The notes under the pieces were generated by a model. The model searched no databases. It saw only the letters and a program-made list of their open reading frames with translations, and had not been told where the DNA came from. Below, one piece after another: positions 10,051-17,710 of a stretch of 34,973 nt of DNA (positions within the stretch are counted from its first letter, which is position 1; each line of letters begins with the position of its first letter). The DNA is from Actinomycetota bacterium (GTDB lineage: Bacteria > Actinomycetota > Actinomycetes > Mycobacteriales > Pseudonocardiaceae). The position numbers and the translations under genes were made by a program. Where the stretch lies: NCBI GenBank assembly GCA_021324675.1, contig JAJPIR010000136.1, forward strand, positions 1 to 34,973, written 5' to 3'.

Positions 10051-10327
10051 CCAGGCTGCTCACCCCCACCAGCGGCGCCACATGAACAGCTTGTCGAACT
10101 AGTGCACCGCCAACTCGCAAACACCGGAAACCACTCCGACCGCCGCCTACTGACCACCCGTACCGAGATGATCAGTAGGCGGCCCCCACTCACCTCGTCG
10201 ACACGCCGCCACGCGCCAAGCTTGAGGCGCTGGACCCGCGCATCTGTCGGAATTCCCGGACACCTATCCGAGAAAGTGTTCGTGAGTGGCATTTGGTGCT
10301 GGAACACTATGACCCACTCACGAGCGG
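9921..10327. other. intergenic with IS debris and a hairpin
   Basis: About 400 bases between the esterase and LAL regulator genes. It holds most of the transposase debris (to about 10050) and the perfect inverted repeat at 10142-10183. No other gene is supported. The LAL regulator promoter should be in the last 150 bases. Confidence 0.4.
10142..10183. repeat. perfect 12-bp inverted repeat
   Basis: GCCGCCTACTGA and TCAGTAGGCGGC are exact reverse complements separated by 18 nt. In RNA this forms a stable stem in either orientation. It could be a terminator-like hairpin (no T-run follows), an operator for the LAL regulator gene 145 nt downstream, or an IS-derived palindrome. Confidence 0.8.
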
Positions 10328-13099
10328 GTGGGAGTCGGGGTGGGCGGGAAACTGCTGGAGCGCAAGACGGTGCTGGACGCTATCTCGGAGCTGCTGGATG
10401 GCGCGCGTGCCAGGCGCGGTGGGGCGCTGTTCGTGGTGGGTGAGGTGGGTCTAGGTAAAACAAGCTGCCTCGACCAGGCCACCATGCTGGCTGCTCCCGC
10501 GATCCGAGTGGGTGTGGGACGCGGTGATGTGATGGAGACCTCGCTGCCCTTTGGCGTGTTCACCGCGGCGCTGGGTGCGTTGGGCTGCCGGGACCTGCTC
10601 ATAGCCCCCCCTGTGGGTGCGGGATTTGGTGATGTGCGAGCTGCCCGGTTCTACGGGGTGCTGCGGTGGTTGCAGGACAGCGCCGGTCCGGTGTTGTTAG
10701 CGCTGGATGACCTGCATTGGGCTGATCCGGATTCGCTGGCCTTGCTGTCGTTTCTGTGCCGCCGGCTAGCTGAGCTGCCCGTCGCGATGCTGGGCACGCT
10801 GCGGCCATGGCCGCCTGCTGCCCACGAACTGGTCAACGCACTGGTCTACGACTCTTACGCCAGCCAGCAGCGGTTGGCGCCGCTGAGTGAGAACGCCGCA
10901 GCCACCTTGCTGGCCGCCAGGCTTGGCGACCCGATGGCTGAGACAGTCGCGGGTAGCGCAGCGGCGTTGTGTGGGGGTAATCCGCTGTTGTTGGAACAGG
11001 TCGCGGTGTCTATCGGGCGACGCGGGCGGCAGGAGGCACTGATCGGTGTCGATCCGGTGATCGGTGCCGAGGGGATCGTGTTGACCCGTTTCGCGGGACT
11101 GCCCGCGGCGGCGTTGAAGACCGCTCGGGCGGCCAGCGTGCTGGGAACCCGGTTTCGCCCGGCACTGGCCACCGTGGTTGCTGGTCTGGACAGCCAGCAG
11201 GCAGAGGCGGCATTGTCGGCGCTTTGTGGCAGCGGATTGGTGCGTGCGGAAACCGATACGACGGCGAGGTTTGTTCATCCCCTGTTCGGACAGAGCCTGT
11301 ACCACGACCTGGCGGCGCCGGTCCGTGCCCGGCTACACGCTCGGGCCTTCGCTGTGCTGTGTGAGTACGGCTTGGAGGCAGAGGCTGTCGAGCACGCGAT
11401 CCGGGCTGATCTGATCGGCGATCAGACTGCGATCACGGTGGTGGAACGGGCCGGTCGGGCGGCGATGGCGGCCGGGGCGTTGGGTACCGCCGCCGAGCAT
11501 CTCCGAGCCGCGGTCCGGCTGGCTGGGGACCGGGCCAGCCCGGCGCTGTCTCTGGCCCTGGGTGAGGCCCTGGTGGTTGGTGGCCAGCCGGCCGAAGCGA
11601 TCGGCGTGTACGAGCAGTTGCGAATCCGGGCCGACCTGGACACCACCGATCGGGTTCAAACCTTGCGGATGCTGGGGCGGGCACTGTTCCTCACCGCCGG
11701 GCAAGATGAGGCCACCGAGCCGTTTGCGCAGGCCGCCGCGTTGGCCGAGACCTGCAGCGAGACCACCCTGGCCGAACTGCTCATCGGTGAGGAGGCGCTC
11801 GGCTTGGCAACCCTCGGCCCGGCTCACTCACTACCACTGGCGAAGAGGGCGTATGAGCTGACGAGGAACGCACCCGGGCCGCTACGCTGCTACGCCGCCG
11901 GGGTCTGGGGGCTGGTCGTGTTGCTGACTGGAGACCCAGCGGGCTTGACGGCTTGTGACACGGCCGCTCGTGAGTTGATGACAGAGTCGGGCGAGTCGGC
12001 CGAGGTGCGCTGGGGCTACGGGCCGTTGGCTGCCTTTGCTTTCGCGAGTTTGTTTACCGAGCGCTTCGCCGACGCCGAACACGCCCTGGCGATCGCCCTG
12101 GCCACGGCCGACCGGATCGGTGCCATCGAGGCCGCAGCCTGGCACATGATTATCAAGGCTTTGCTCGCCACGCGGCAAGGTCGGCTGGCTGAGGCCCTTA
12201 CATGGGTGGATCGAGCAAATCCAGTGGCAGAGCTCATACCCTACCGCCAAGGATCCGCCGGGTACGTCAAGGCTGAGGTCCTGCTGTTGATGGGCCGGCT
12301 TGCCGAGTGTGCGGACTGGTGCCGGCGCATCGAGCCGACCGCGACCGCCAGACGGCATTCTTTCGCGCTGTTACGGCTCTGGCACGTCCGGGCGCAGCTG
12401 CTACACGATGCCGGTGATCACGCTGGTGCCTGTGCGCTGTATGAGCAGATCACGCAGCTGACCAACCGGATGGGGATCGCTGAGCCCTGCGCGATCCCCT
12501 GGGCTCGCCACGCCCTGATCTCCTACCTGGCCAGCGAACGGCACGACGACGCCCGCCGGGTGATCGACTGGCTGGAGCGCGGCGCCGAGCGGCTGCCGTG
12601 CCGATGGCCCCGGATCGCCGCAGCCATCGGCCGGGCCGGGCTGGCCGAGGCCGGCGGCAACACCGAAGCCGCGAATGACCATTATCGGGATGCGCTGGAT
12701 TTGCACCGGCACGTCGAGCTACCAGTGGAGCACGTCGAGACCCTGCTGGCGTACGGCACGTTCCTGCGCAGGAGCGGGCAGCCAATCCAGGCGCGCCCGC
12801 ACTTGGCCCAAGCCTTGAAGATCGCCGAGAACTGCGAGGCGCGATGGCTGGCCGACCGGGCCCGTATCGAACTCGTTATCGCTGGCGGGCGCCGGCGCCG
12901 CGCCAGGGAGGACCCTGCTCGGCTGACCGCCCAAGAACAACGTGTGGCCAGGCTGGCCGCTGCCGGCCACTCCAACAAGACCATCGCCAGCCAGCTGTTC
13001 CTATCGACCAAGACCGTCGAATACCACCTCGCGCAGATCTATACCAAACTCGGCATCAGCTCTCGCCGTGAGCTGATGACAGGGCATCACGACATCTGA
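10328..13099 (+). CDS. LAL-type LuxR transcriptional regulator with AAA ATPase
   Basis: 923-aa large ATP-binding regulator of the LuxR family. The N-terminal ATPase has Walker A GEVGLGKT (residues 38-45) and Walker B VLLALDD (122-128). A long TPR-like helical middle region (about 350-840) is rich in AEA/LAEAL repeats. A C-terminal LuxR helix-turn-helix follows at about 855-915 (LTAQEQRVARLAAAGHSNKT, then STKTVEYHLAQIYTKLGISS). Start is GTG at 10328. LAL proteins sense a ligand or ATP state and activate target promoters; many are pathway-specific activators of secondary metabolism in actinomycetes. It is 0.9 kb from the amino-acid-ligase cluster, which it could control, but nothing in the sequence proves that. 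Confidence 0.92.
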   Translation: MGVGVGGKLLERKTVLDAISELLDGARARRGGALFVVGEVGLGKTSCLDQATMLAAPAIRVGVGRGDVMETSLPFGVFTAALGALGCRDLLIAPPVGAGFGDVRAARFYGVLRWLQDSAGPVLLALDDLHWADPDSLALLSFLCRRLAELPVAMLGTLRPWPPAAHELVNALVYDSYASQQRLAPLSENAAATLLAARLGDPMAETVAGSAAALCGGNPLLLEQVAVSIGRRGRQEALIGVDPVIGAEGIVLTRFAGLPAAALKTARAASVLGTRFRPALATVVAGLDSQQAEAALSALCGSGLVRAETDTTARFVHPLFGQSLYHDLAAPVRARLHARAFAVLCEYGLEAEAVEHAIRADLIGDQTAITVVERAGRAAMAAGALGTAAEHLRAAVRLAGDRASPALSLALGEALVVGGQPAEAIGVYEQLRIRADLDTTDRVQTLRMLGRALFLTAGQDEATEPFAQAAALAETCSETTLAELLIGEEALGLATLGPAHSLPLAKRAYELTRNAPGPLRCYAAGVWGLVVLLTGDPAGLTACDTAARELMTESGESAEVRWGYGPLAAFAFASLFTERFADAEHALAIALATADRIGAIEAAAWHMIIKALLATRQGRLAEALTWVDRANPVAELIPYRQGSAGYVKAEVLLLMGRLAECADWCRRIEPTATARRHSFALLRLWHVRAQLLHDAGDHAGACALYEQITQLTNRMGIAEPCAIPWARHALISYLASERHDDARRVIDWLERGAERLPCRWPRIAAAIGRAGLAEAGGNTEAANDHYRDALDLHRHVELPVEHVETLLAYGTFLRRSGQPIQARPHLAQALKIAENCEARWLADRARIELVIAGGRRRRAREDPARLTAQEQRVARLAAAGHSNKTIASQLFLSTKTVEYHLAQIYTKLGISSRRELMTGHHDI

Positions 13100-13110
13100 T
13101 GGCGCTAAAA

Positions 13111-13129
13111 ACTAGGGTTAGCCCGGGTG
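13111..13129. promoter_or_regulatory. palindromic motif, copy 3 (weaker)
   Basis: ACTAGGGTTAGCCCGGGTG matches the 9018 copy at 13 of 19 positions, with the outer ACTAGGG and GGTG conserved. It lies 57 nt before the start of the small gene at 13187. Listed because of its similar placement to the two stronger copies; it may be chance. Confidence 0.25.
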
Positions 13130-13186
13130 TACATCGGCCGGACATCTCCTACCGTAGGCACCAGTTTCACTCAAGGCCGAGGTGAT

Positions 13187-13396
13187 ATGGCTGCCGATGA
13201 CGAAAGTGCGTCCCCAGGCATGATCAGCCTCATGGTGAACCTGCGCTTGAATGGGAGCGAGCCACCTAGCGGCACAATCGTCGCGCTCGACGGTGCGGTG
13301 GCGCAGCCTTTCTACGGCTGGATCGATCTGATGAGCGTGATCAACAAATTGCGTGGATGGGATGGCACCGAAGAGATCCGGGACCAATTACCGTGA
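13187..13396 (+). CDS. small hypothetical protein
   Basis: 69 aa from the ATG at 13187, preceded by GAGGTGAT; a longer frame from 13127 exists but lacks a ribosome site. The chain is soluble and looks beta-rich at first (MISLMVNLRLNGSEPPSGTI, VALDGAVAQPFYGWIDLM), then helical (SVINKLRG). The pattern of a short strand, a PPSG turn and FYGWIDLMSVINKLR suggests a folded mini-domain. I do not recognise the family. It sits alone between the LAL regulator and the truncated sigma factor, with a hairpin motif 44 nt downstream. Confidence 0.55.
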   Translation: MAADDESASPGMISLMVNLRLNGSEPPSGTIVALDGAVAQPFYGWIDLMSVINKLRGWDGTEEIRDQLP

Positions 13397-13439
13397 TCTC
13401 TGGCTCTGCGCCACGATTCCATTGGTAGGTCTATTCTTA

Positions 13440-13463
13440 GACACTAGGGAGTTTCCTGGTGTC
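13440..13463. promoter_or_regulatory. palindromic motif, copy 2, forming a hairpin
   Basis: GACACTAGG and CCTGGTGTC pair over nine positions (one T-G wobble) around a GAGTTT loop. The core at 13443-13461 is 17/19 identical to the motif before the esterase gene. It lies 75 nt before the sigma gene start and 44 nt after the small gene. It could be an operator or a weak terminator; no T-run follows. Confidence 0.45.
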
Positions 13464-13536
13464 TGTGTTCGGTCTGGGCGCCTAGCCTAGTTCATCGATA
13501 GTCGATGGGCGAACCGAACCCACGGGGAGGCTCTGA

Positions 13537-13920
13537 ATGACGAAAACGGACGCACGGGACAACTGCGTGGGCGTCAGCTACTTTTCTGCTCATGCCGCTG
13601 ACGATGCAGCGCAGGTGTTGTTAGGGATCAGCAAAGGGAATCCGGCTGCTTGGGATGAGGTTCTCCTCGGGTACAGCAAGGTCGTATCCGCGACCGTGCG
13701 GTCGTTTCGTTTGCAGGACTCTGACTCGCTCGACGCGATACAGACGACCTGGTTGAGGCTGGCTGAGAACGTCGACCAGGTGCAGTGTCCCGAGCGGCTG
13801 GGCGGGTGGCTCGCGACCACTGCACGCCGCGAATGTTTGCGCATCTTGCGCCAGGCCGATATGGACACGGTATTGACTCGGCATCTCCGAACTCGTTGTG
13901 GAGTCCTCGGCCGGTCCTGA
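13537..13920 (+). CDS. truncated sigma-70 (ECF-like) factor, region 2 only
   Basis: 127 aa. Residues 25-105 match sigma-70 region 2: AAWDEVLLGYSKVVSATVRS, DSLDAIQTTWLRLAEN and GGWLATTARRECLRILRQ are the usual core-binding and -10-recognition helices. The chain then ends (HLRTRCGVLGRS) with no region 4, which normally recognises the -35 element; full ECF factors are about 170-200 aa. No frame downstream restores a region 4 before the aspartate kinase gene. The start is good (GGGGAGG before the ATG at 13537). It is therefore either a decayed sigma gene or a region-2-only protein. The upstream palindrome and flanking small gene may be its former regulon. Confidence 0.7.
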   Translation: MTKTDARDNCVGVSYFSAHAADDAAQVLLGISKGNPAAWDEVLLGYSKVVSATVRSFRLQDSDSLDAIQTTWLRLAENVDQVQCPERLGGWLATTARRECLRILRQADMDTVLTRHLRTRCGVLGRS

Positions 13921-14041
13921 GTAATCGGTCATTGATGCGAAGAGGGATTCTATGCGATTCGTGAAAATACAGGCCGTATTCTCCAACATACCATGCGCCA
14001 GCTGATCCGTGTTTTGACTGAAAGTTGAAGGGTAACCAGCT

Positions 14042-15067
14042 TTGCGAGTTTTCCGTTTGCGACGCAGTTCCGATATTGTCGTCATGAAGTTCGGTGGTTC
14101 GAGTCTGGCCAGCATGAGCGGTGTCCGCGCCGCTGCGCGACGGATGGTGGCCACGCAGCGGCGTGGCCACCAGGTAGTGGGCGTTGTTTCCGCGATGGCG
14201 TCTACGACCGACAACTTAATTCAGCTCGCGCGAGACATACTGGCCAAGCCGCCAGCTCGTGAACTGGACTTGATTACGTCCACAGGGGAGGTATTCAGCG
14301 CCGCGTTGACCGCGATGGCCGTGCGCGCTCTGGGAACTCCAGCGCTAGCACTCACCGGCGGACAGGCCGGAATTCATACCGACGACACGTTCGGTGCGGC
14401 ACGCGTGCTGAACGTGTGTCCTGGCCGCATTACAAAGTTCCTCGATAAGGGCGGAATCGTTGTGGTGACTGGATTCCAAGGTGTCGGCAGTTGGGGTGAC
14501 GTCACCACGCTGGGGCGTGGTGGATCGGACGCCACGGCCGTCCTACTCGCGGCAGCACTTGGGACCGAAACGTGCGAAATCCTCACTGACGTGGATGGTG
14601 TACACGCAGTCGATCCACGCCTGGTGCCTAATGCCCGTAAATTGTCCCAGGTCAGTTACCTGGACATGCTCCGAATGGCCGAGGCGGGGGCCAAGGTACT
14701 GCAACTGTGCGCCGTACAGTTAGCACGCGACCTTGGAGTCCCTTTACACGTGCGGTCGAGTTTCACGAACGTCGAGGGAACGCGGATCGGCACCGTGAAG
14801 GACAAGACAGACGGACTTGTGTTGTCTGTGGCGTACATCCGGGAATCTGGTAAGATCACCGTTCTAGCCGCGGAACCGGACGGTGGACCGGCGCTGACGA
14901 CCGCCGTGTTAGATGCCTTGGATTCTCACGGCATCCCAATCCTGCTGAGCCGAGCAGAGACCGACCGGGTCGTCATTTTTGTCGATAGAACGAAAATCGA
15001 CTCCTCTGTGCGAATTCTGTACACCCGCCTTATAGCTCATGTCGAACAACCATTAGTAAAAAACTAA
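14042..15067 (+). CDS. aspartate kinase, short form
   Basis: 341-aa amino acid kinase that phosphorylates the beta-carboxyl of L-aspartate. Motifs: MKFGGSSLASMSG (residues 15-27, ATP/phosphate site), LITSTGEVFSAALTA, VVVTGFQGV, TTLGRGGSDATAVLLAAAL and LTDVDGVHAVDPRLVP. Housekeeping Ask proteins are about 405-450 aa with two full ACT domains; here only about 75 residues follow the catalytic domain (KITVLAAEPDGGPALTTAVL, then VVIFVDR), so the regulatory part is reduced. Start is probably TTG at 14042 (GAAGGG 8 nt upstream), although the ATG at 14084 would still keep the KFGGSS motif. It is first in a plus-strand cluster with three amide-forming enzymes and an exporter, so it more likely supplies a dedicated Asp-derived unit than general metabolism (inference). 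Confidence 0.9.
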   Translation: MRVFRLRRSSDIVVMKFGGSSLASMSGVRAAARRMVATQRRGHQVVGVVSAMASTTDNLIQLARDILAKPPARELDLITSTGEVFSAALTAMAVRALGTPALALTGGQAGIHTDDTFGAARVLNVCPGRITKFLDKGGIVVVTGFQGVGSWGDVTTLGRGGSDATAVLLAAALGTETCEILTDVDGVHAVDPRLVPNARKLSQVSYLDMLRMAEAGAKVLQLCAVQLARDLGVPLHVRSSFTNVEGTRIGTVKDKTDGLVLSVAYIRESGKITVLAAEPDGGPALTTAVLDALDSHGIPILLSRAETDRVVIFVDRTKIDSSVRILYTRLIAHVEQPLVKN

Positions 15068-15083
15068 TCGGACGTAAAGAATA

Positions 15084-15215
15084 ATGAGTTATAGTACACT
15101 TTACCCGCCGCTCGTCGATGTCTTCGACGGCGCAGCGCAGGCGATTTGGGTGCTTCACCGAACCCCCCCTTTTCGTCAATGCAATTTTCGTTGTCGTTGG
15201 CTCCAAGAAGTATAG
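15084..15215 (+). CDS. possible 43-aa small ORF
   Basis: An ATG at 15084 opens 43 codons beginning MSYSTLYPPLVDVFDGA and ending in a Cys/Arg-rich tail (FRQCNFRCRWLQEV). The ribosome site is weak. It fills the gap between the aspartate kinase and Ddl-like genes. It could be a small peptide gene, a leader, or plain intergenic sequence; no family is recognised. Confidence 0.2.
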   Translation: MSYSTLYPPLVDVFDGAAQAIWVLHRTPPFRQCNFRCRWLQEV

Positions 15216-15270
15216 CTGCGTTACCGGCGACTGGCCAGTATCCTTTGCTGTTCAACCTCAAGGATGTGCG

Positions 15271-16284
15271 GTGATATCCAAAAGGGCACTTCAGAAAAAT
15301 ATACACAAACTGCGCGGCAAAAAGATTGCCGTGGTGTATGGCGCATCCTCTATGGAGGACGCCGCGTACATGAAAGCCGTCCCGCGGGATGAGTGGTCGC
15401 TCAGCGCAATCATGGCCGTGCTGAACGATTGTGGTCTGATTGCAGAGCACATTGATCCAACCGAACCCAGCTTTGTCGACGTCGTGCGCACATTCGACAT
15501 TGCTTTTTTGAATACTCACGGACCCTACGGAGAGGACGGCCGCCTTCAGGGCCTACTGGATTATCTGGGGATACCATACACTTGCTCTGGAGTACTAGCG
15601 AGCAGTATTGGCATGGACAAGCTGGTCACAAAGGCTGTATTCCGGCACCTCGATATCCGCACTCCGCCTAATTCCGGTCTATTGGACCTAGCTGACCCAG
15701 TTATGCCTGACAACGTCGGGCTTCCTGCCATGTTAAAGGCGGTCGACGGCGGCAGTAGCATTGGCTTGGAGCGGATCAAAACTGCCCGTGACTTGTCTCG
15801 TGCGATCCGGAGACTGGTGGATCGAGGATTTCATCGGTGCTTCCTTGAAGAGTTCGTCGAAGGTCGCTCCGTAACTGCCAGTGTGCTCGTCACCGAGGAC
15901 GGACCGGCGGTGCTTCCGCTTTTGGAGTGTATCACTGAAGCCACCTTCTACGACGAGGAAACAAAGCTTGGGAGGACGGAGGAGGCATCGATCGAATACC
16001 GTGTCCCTCTCGACCTGAGCGACCATATCACAACCAGTATTACCGAGGGCGCCTACGCTTTGGCAACGTTCCTCGACTGCAAAGGAGCCCTTCGCGTCGA
16101 CTATGTTATCGATCGACTCGGACACCCTTATGCCCTGGAGATAAACACTATTCCTGGGCTGCAGCGTCACAGCAACTTGCCGATCGCCTGCAAGGCTGCC
16201 GGACTCACCTATCAAGTACTGATCACGACGCTGCTGGCGCAGGTGGTCGAAGACACGGAAGTCCTCCGGTTGGTGTCTGCATGA
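15271..16284 (+). CDS. D-alanine-D-alanine ligase-like ATP-grasp enzyme
   Basis: 337 aa from GTG at 15271 (AAGGA 7 nt upstream); a frame to 15118 is open but its extra 51 residues resemble no Ddl N-terminus. Ddl signatures: NTHGPYGEDGRLQGLLDYLG, YTCSGVLASSIGMDK, LKAVDGGSSIGLE, LEEFVEGRSVTASVLV, LRVDYVIDRLGHPYALEINT and IPGLQRHSNLP. It should form an amide between two amino acids via an acyl-phosphate. In E. coli DdlB the second-substrate pocket has Ser-Leu before Val-Pro; here the equivalent is HSNLP, so the serine is kept but the leucine is Asn by my alignment, hinting at another acceptor. It is coupled to the MFS gene by an ATGA overlap. In this setting it is probably biosynthetic rather than the cell-wall Ddl. 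Confidence 0.88.
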   Translation: MISKRALQKNIHKLRGKKIAVVYGASSMEDAAYMKAVPRDEWSLSAIMAVLNDCGLIAEHIDPTEPSFVDVVRTFDIAFLNTHGPYGEDGRLQGLLDYLGIPYTCSGVLASSIGMDKLVTKAVFRHLDIRTPPNSGLLDLADPVMPDNVGLPAMLKAVDGGSSIGLERIKTARDLSRAIRRLVDRGFHRCFLEEFVEGRSVTASVLVTEDGPAVLPLLECITEATFYDEETKLGRTEEASIEYRVPLDLSDHITTSITEGAYALATFLDCKGALRVDYVIDRLGHPYALEINTIPGLQRHSNLPIACKAAGLTYQVLITTLLAQVVEDTEVLRLVSA

Positions 16285-17546
16285 TTTCCAGGTTAGGCAT
16301 CCTGCCCACCGAGGGTTCCCTACGCGCGTTTGCCATTGCGAATATAATCAACACTGTCGGAAGTGGACTGTATCTAGCGGGCAGTGCATTGTTCTTCACT
16401 CACGTCGTGAGGCTTGGCGTTGATCAGGTAGCTGTCGGGCTGACTATCGGAACTGCCGTCGGGCTTGCGTTGGCGACACGGTTCGGGCGCTTGGCCGACC
16501 TGTATGGTCCGAAACTGATCTACCTTGTGCTGCTGCTGGTACAGGCCTCTGCGATGGCGGCGTTCACTCTGGTCCGCAGTTATCTTGCATTCTTGGTCGT
16601 AGCCATCGTCAGCGGTATCGCCGATCGTGGGATTGCCGGCACGGTGGGAGCATTCGTTCACCATCTTGGTGGCCGGGCGAACCGACTTACGGCCCGAGCG
16701 CAGCTGCGAGCTACGACCAATGTGGGACTCGGAGTCGGAACACTACTCGCCAGCGCTGCCCTGGTCGCCAACACATCGACCGCGTACACACTTCTGATCG
16801 CCGGAAACTCACTTCTCTTCTTGATTACAGCCCTCATGGTCGCCAGGCTGGCGACACCACGAATACAATTACGCCCACGAGGCCAGAACGCCGCACTCCC
16901 GGACCGGTCATCACCGATCCGAAACCGCCCGTATCTGCTGGTAGCGGCAGGTAATGGGCTTCTTTCACTGCATGTCACGACATTGTCTTTTGCGGTGCCG
17001 CTGTGGATAGCGGATCGCACAACAGCACCGATCTGGATCCTTTCGGTGATCCTCGTGGTGAATACTGTGCTGGTCATCGGCTTCCAGGTACGGGTAAGTG
17101 CCGGCGCAAAGACCGTGGCCGGTGGTGTGCGACTGAGCCGTCGGGCAGGTCTCGCGTTAGCGACGTCTTGCATCTTGATGGCCGTAACACCCCATGTCGG
17201 ATCAGCCGTTGTAGTCGTACTGCTTTTGTTGTGGGCGTGCGTTTTCACCTTCGGTGAATTGTGCCAGTCGTCAGGAGGATTCTGCTTTAGTTTCGAACTT
17301 GCGCCCGACACCGCACACGGTGCCTTCCAGAGCGCGTTCTCGCTGGGACCCGGCGTGATGCGGGCCTGTGGACCGAGCCTTCTCGCCGCTTTAGTGCTCA
17401 AACATGGCACCGTGGGATGGTTTGCCTTGGCCATGCTGTTCCTGGTTGCCGCGCTCTTCACCTCTCTGGCTGCTGCTAGTGCGTCTCGACAGCTGTGTGT
17501 GGCGCCGGCTTCCATCGCTGGCAGCCGACCCGGCTTGGAAAAATAG
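16281..17546 (+). CDS. MFS exporter
   Basis: 421-aa major facilitator with about 12 hydrophobic segments. Motif A of the family is visible after helix 2 (GRLADLYGPKLIYLVLL). Its ATG overlaps the Ddl-like stop by 4 nt, so the two are co-translated. Later landmarks include the charged central loop around residues 193-215 and GPGVMRACGPSLLAAL near the C-terminus. Drug-export MFS proteins of this size commonly accompany antibiotic gene clusters and provide export and self-resistance. Here the likely cargo is the product of the surrounding amino-acid-ligating enzymes (inference from position only). Confidence 0.85.
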   Translation: MISRLGILPTEGSLRAFAIANIINTVGSGLYLAGSALFFTHVVRLGVDQVAVGLTIGTAVGLALATRFGRLADLYGPKLIYLVLLLVQASAMAAFTLVRSYLAFLVVAIVSGIADRGIAGTVGAFVHHLGGRANRLTARAQLRATTNVGLGVGTLLASAALVANTSTAYTLLIAGNSLLFLITALMVARLATPRIQLRPRGQNAALPDRSSPIRNRPYLLVAAGNGLLSLHVTTLSFAVPLWIADRTTAPIWILSVILVVNTVLVIGFQVRVSAGAKTVAGGVRLSRRAGLALATSCILMAVTPHVGSAVVVVLLLLWACVFTFGELCQSSGGFCFSFELAPDTAHGAFQSAFSLGPGVMRACGPSLLAALVLKHGTVGWFALAMLFLVAALFTSLAAASASRQLCVAPASIAGSRPGLEK

Positions 17547-17710
17547 GAATTAGATCTTTGCGGGAGCTTCAACACGTCGAACGGACTGCATATCGGCTTT
17601 GCTGATCCATCTCGCTGGGGCGCCGCAAACCGAAGTGTTCCGGCAATACGGTTTTGGTCCAGTTGGACGGGTCGCGCGATCATCCTCACGCCGAGATTAT
17701 GGAGGCAATA

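Noticed and set aside
9684-10307. 207-codon minus-strand frame as an intact transposase
   Set aside because: Only one transposase block is in this frame; others need frame changes and the rest is unrelated sequence, so I call a remnant only.
16658-17689. 343-codon minus-strand open frame
   Set aside because: Antisense to the MFS gene; Arg/Ser/Thr-rich and motif-free.
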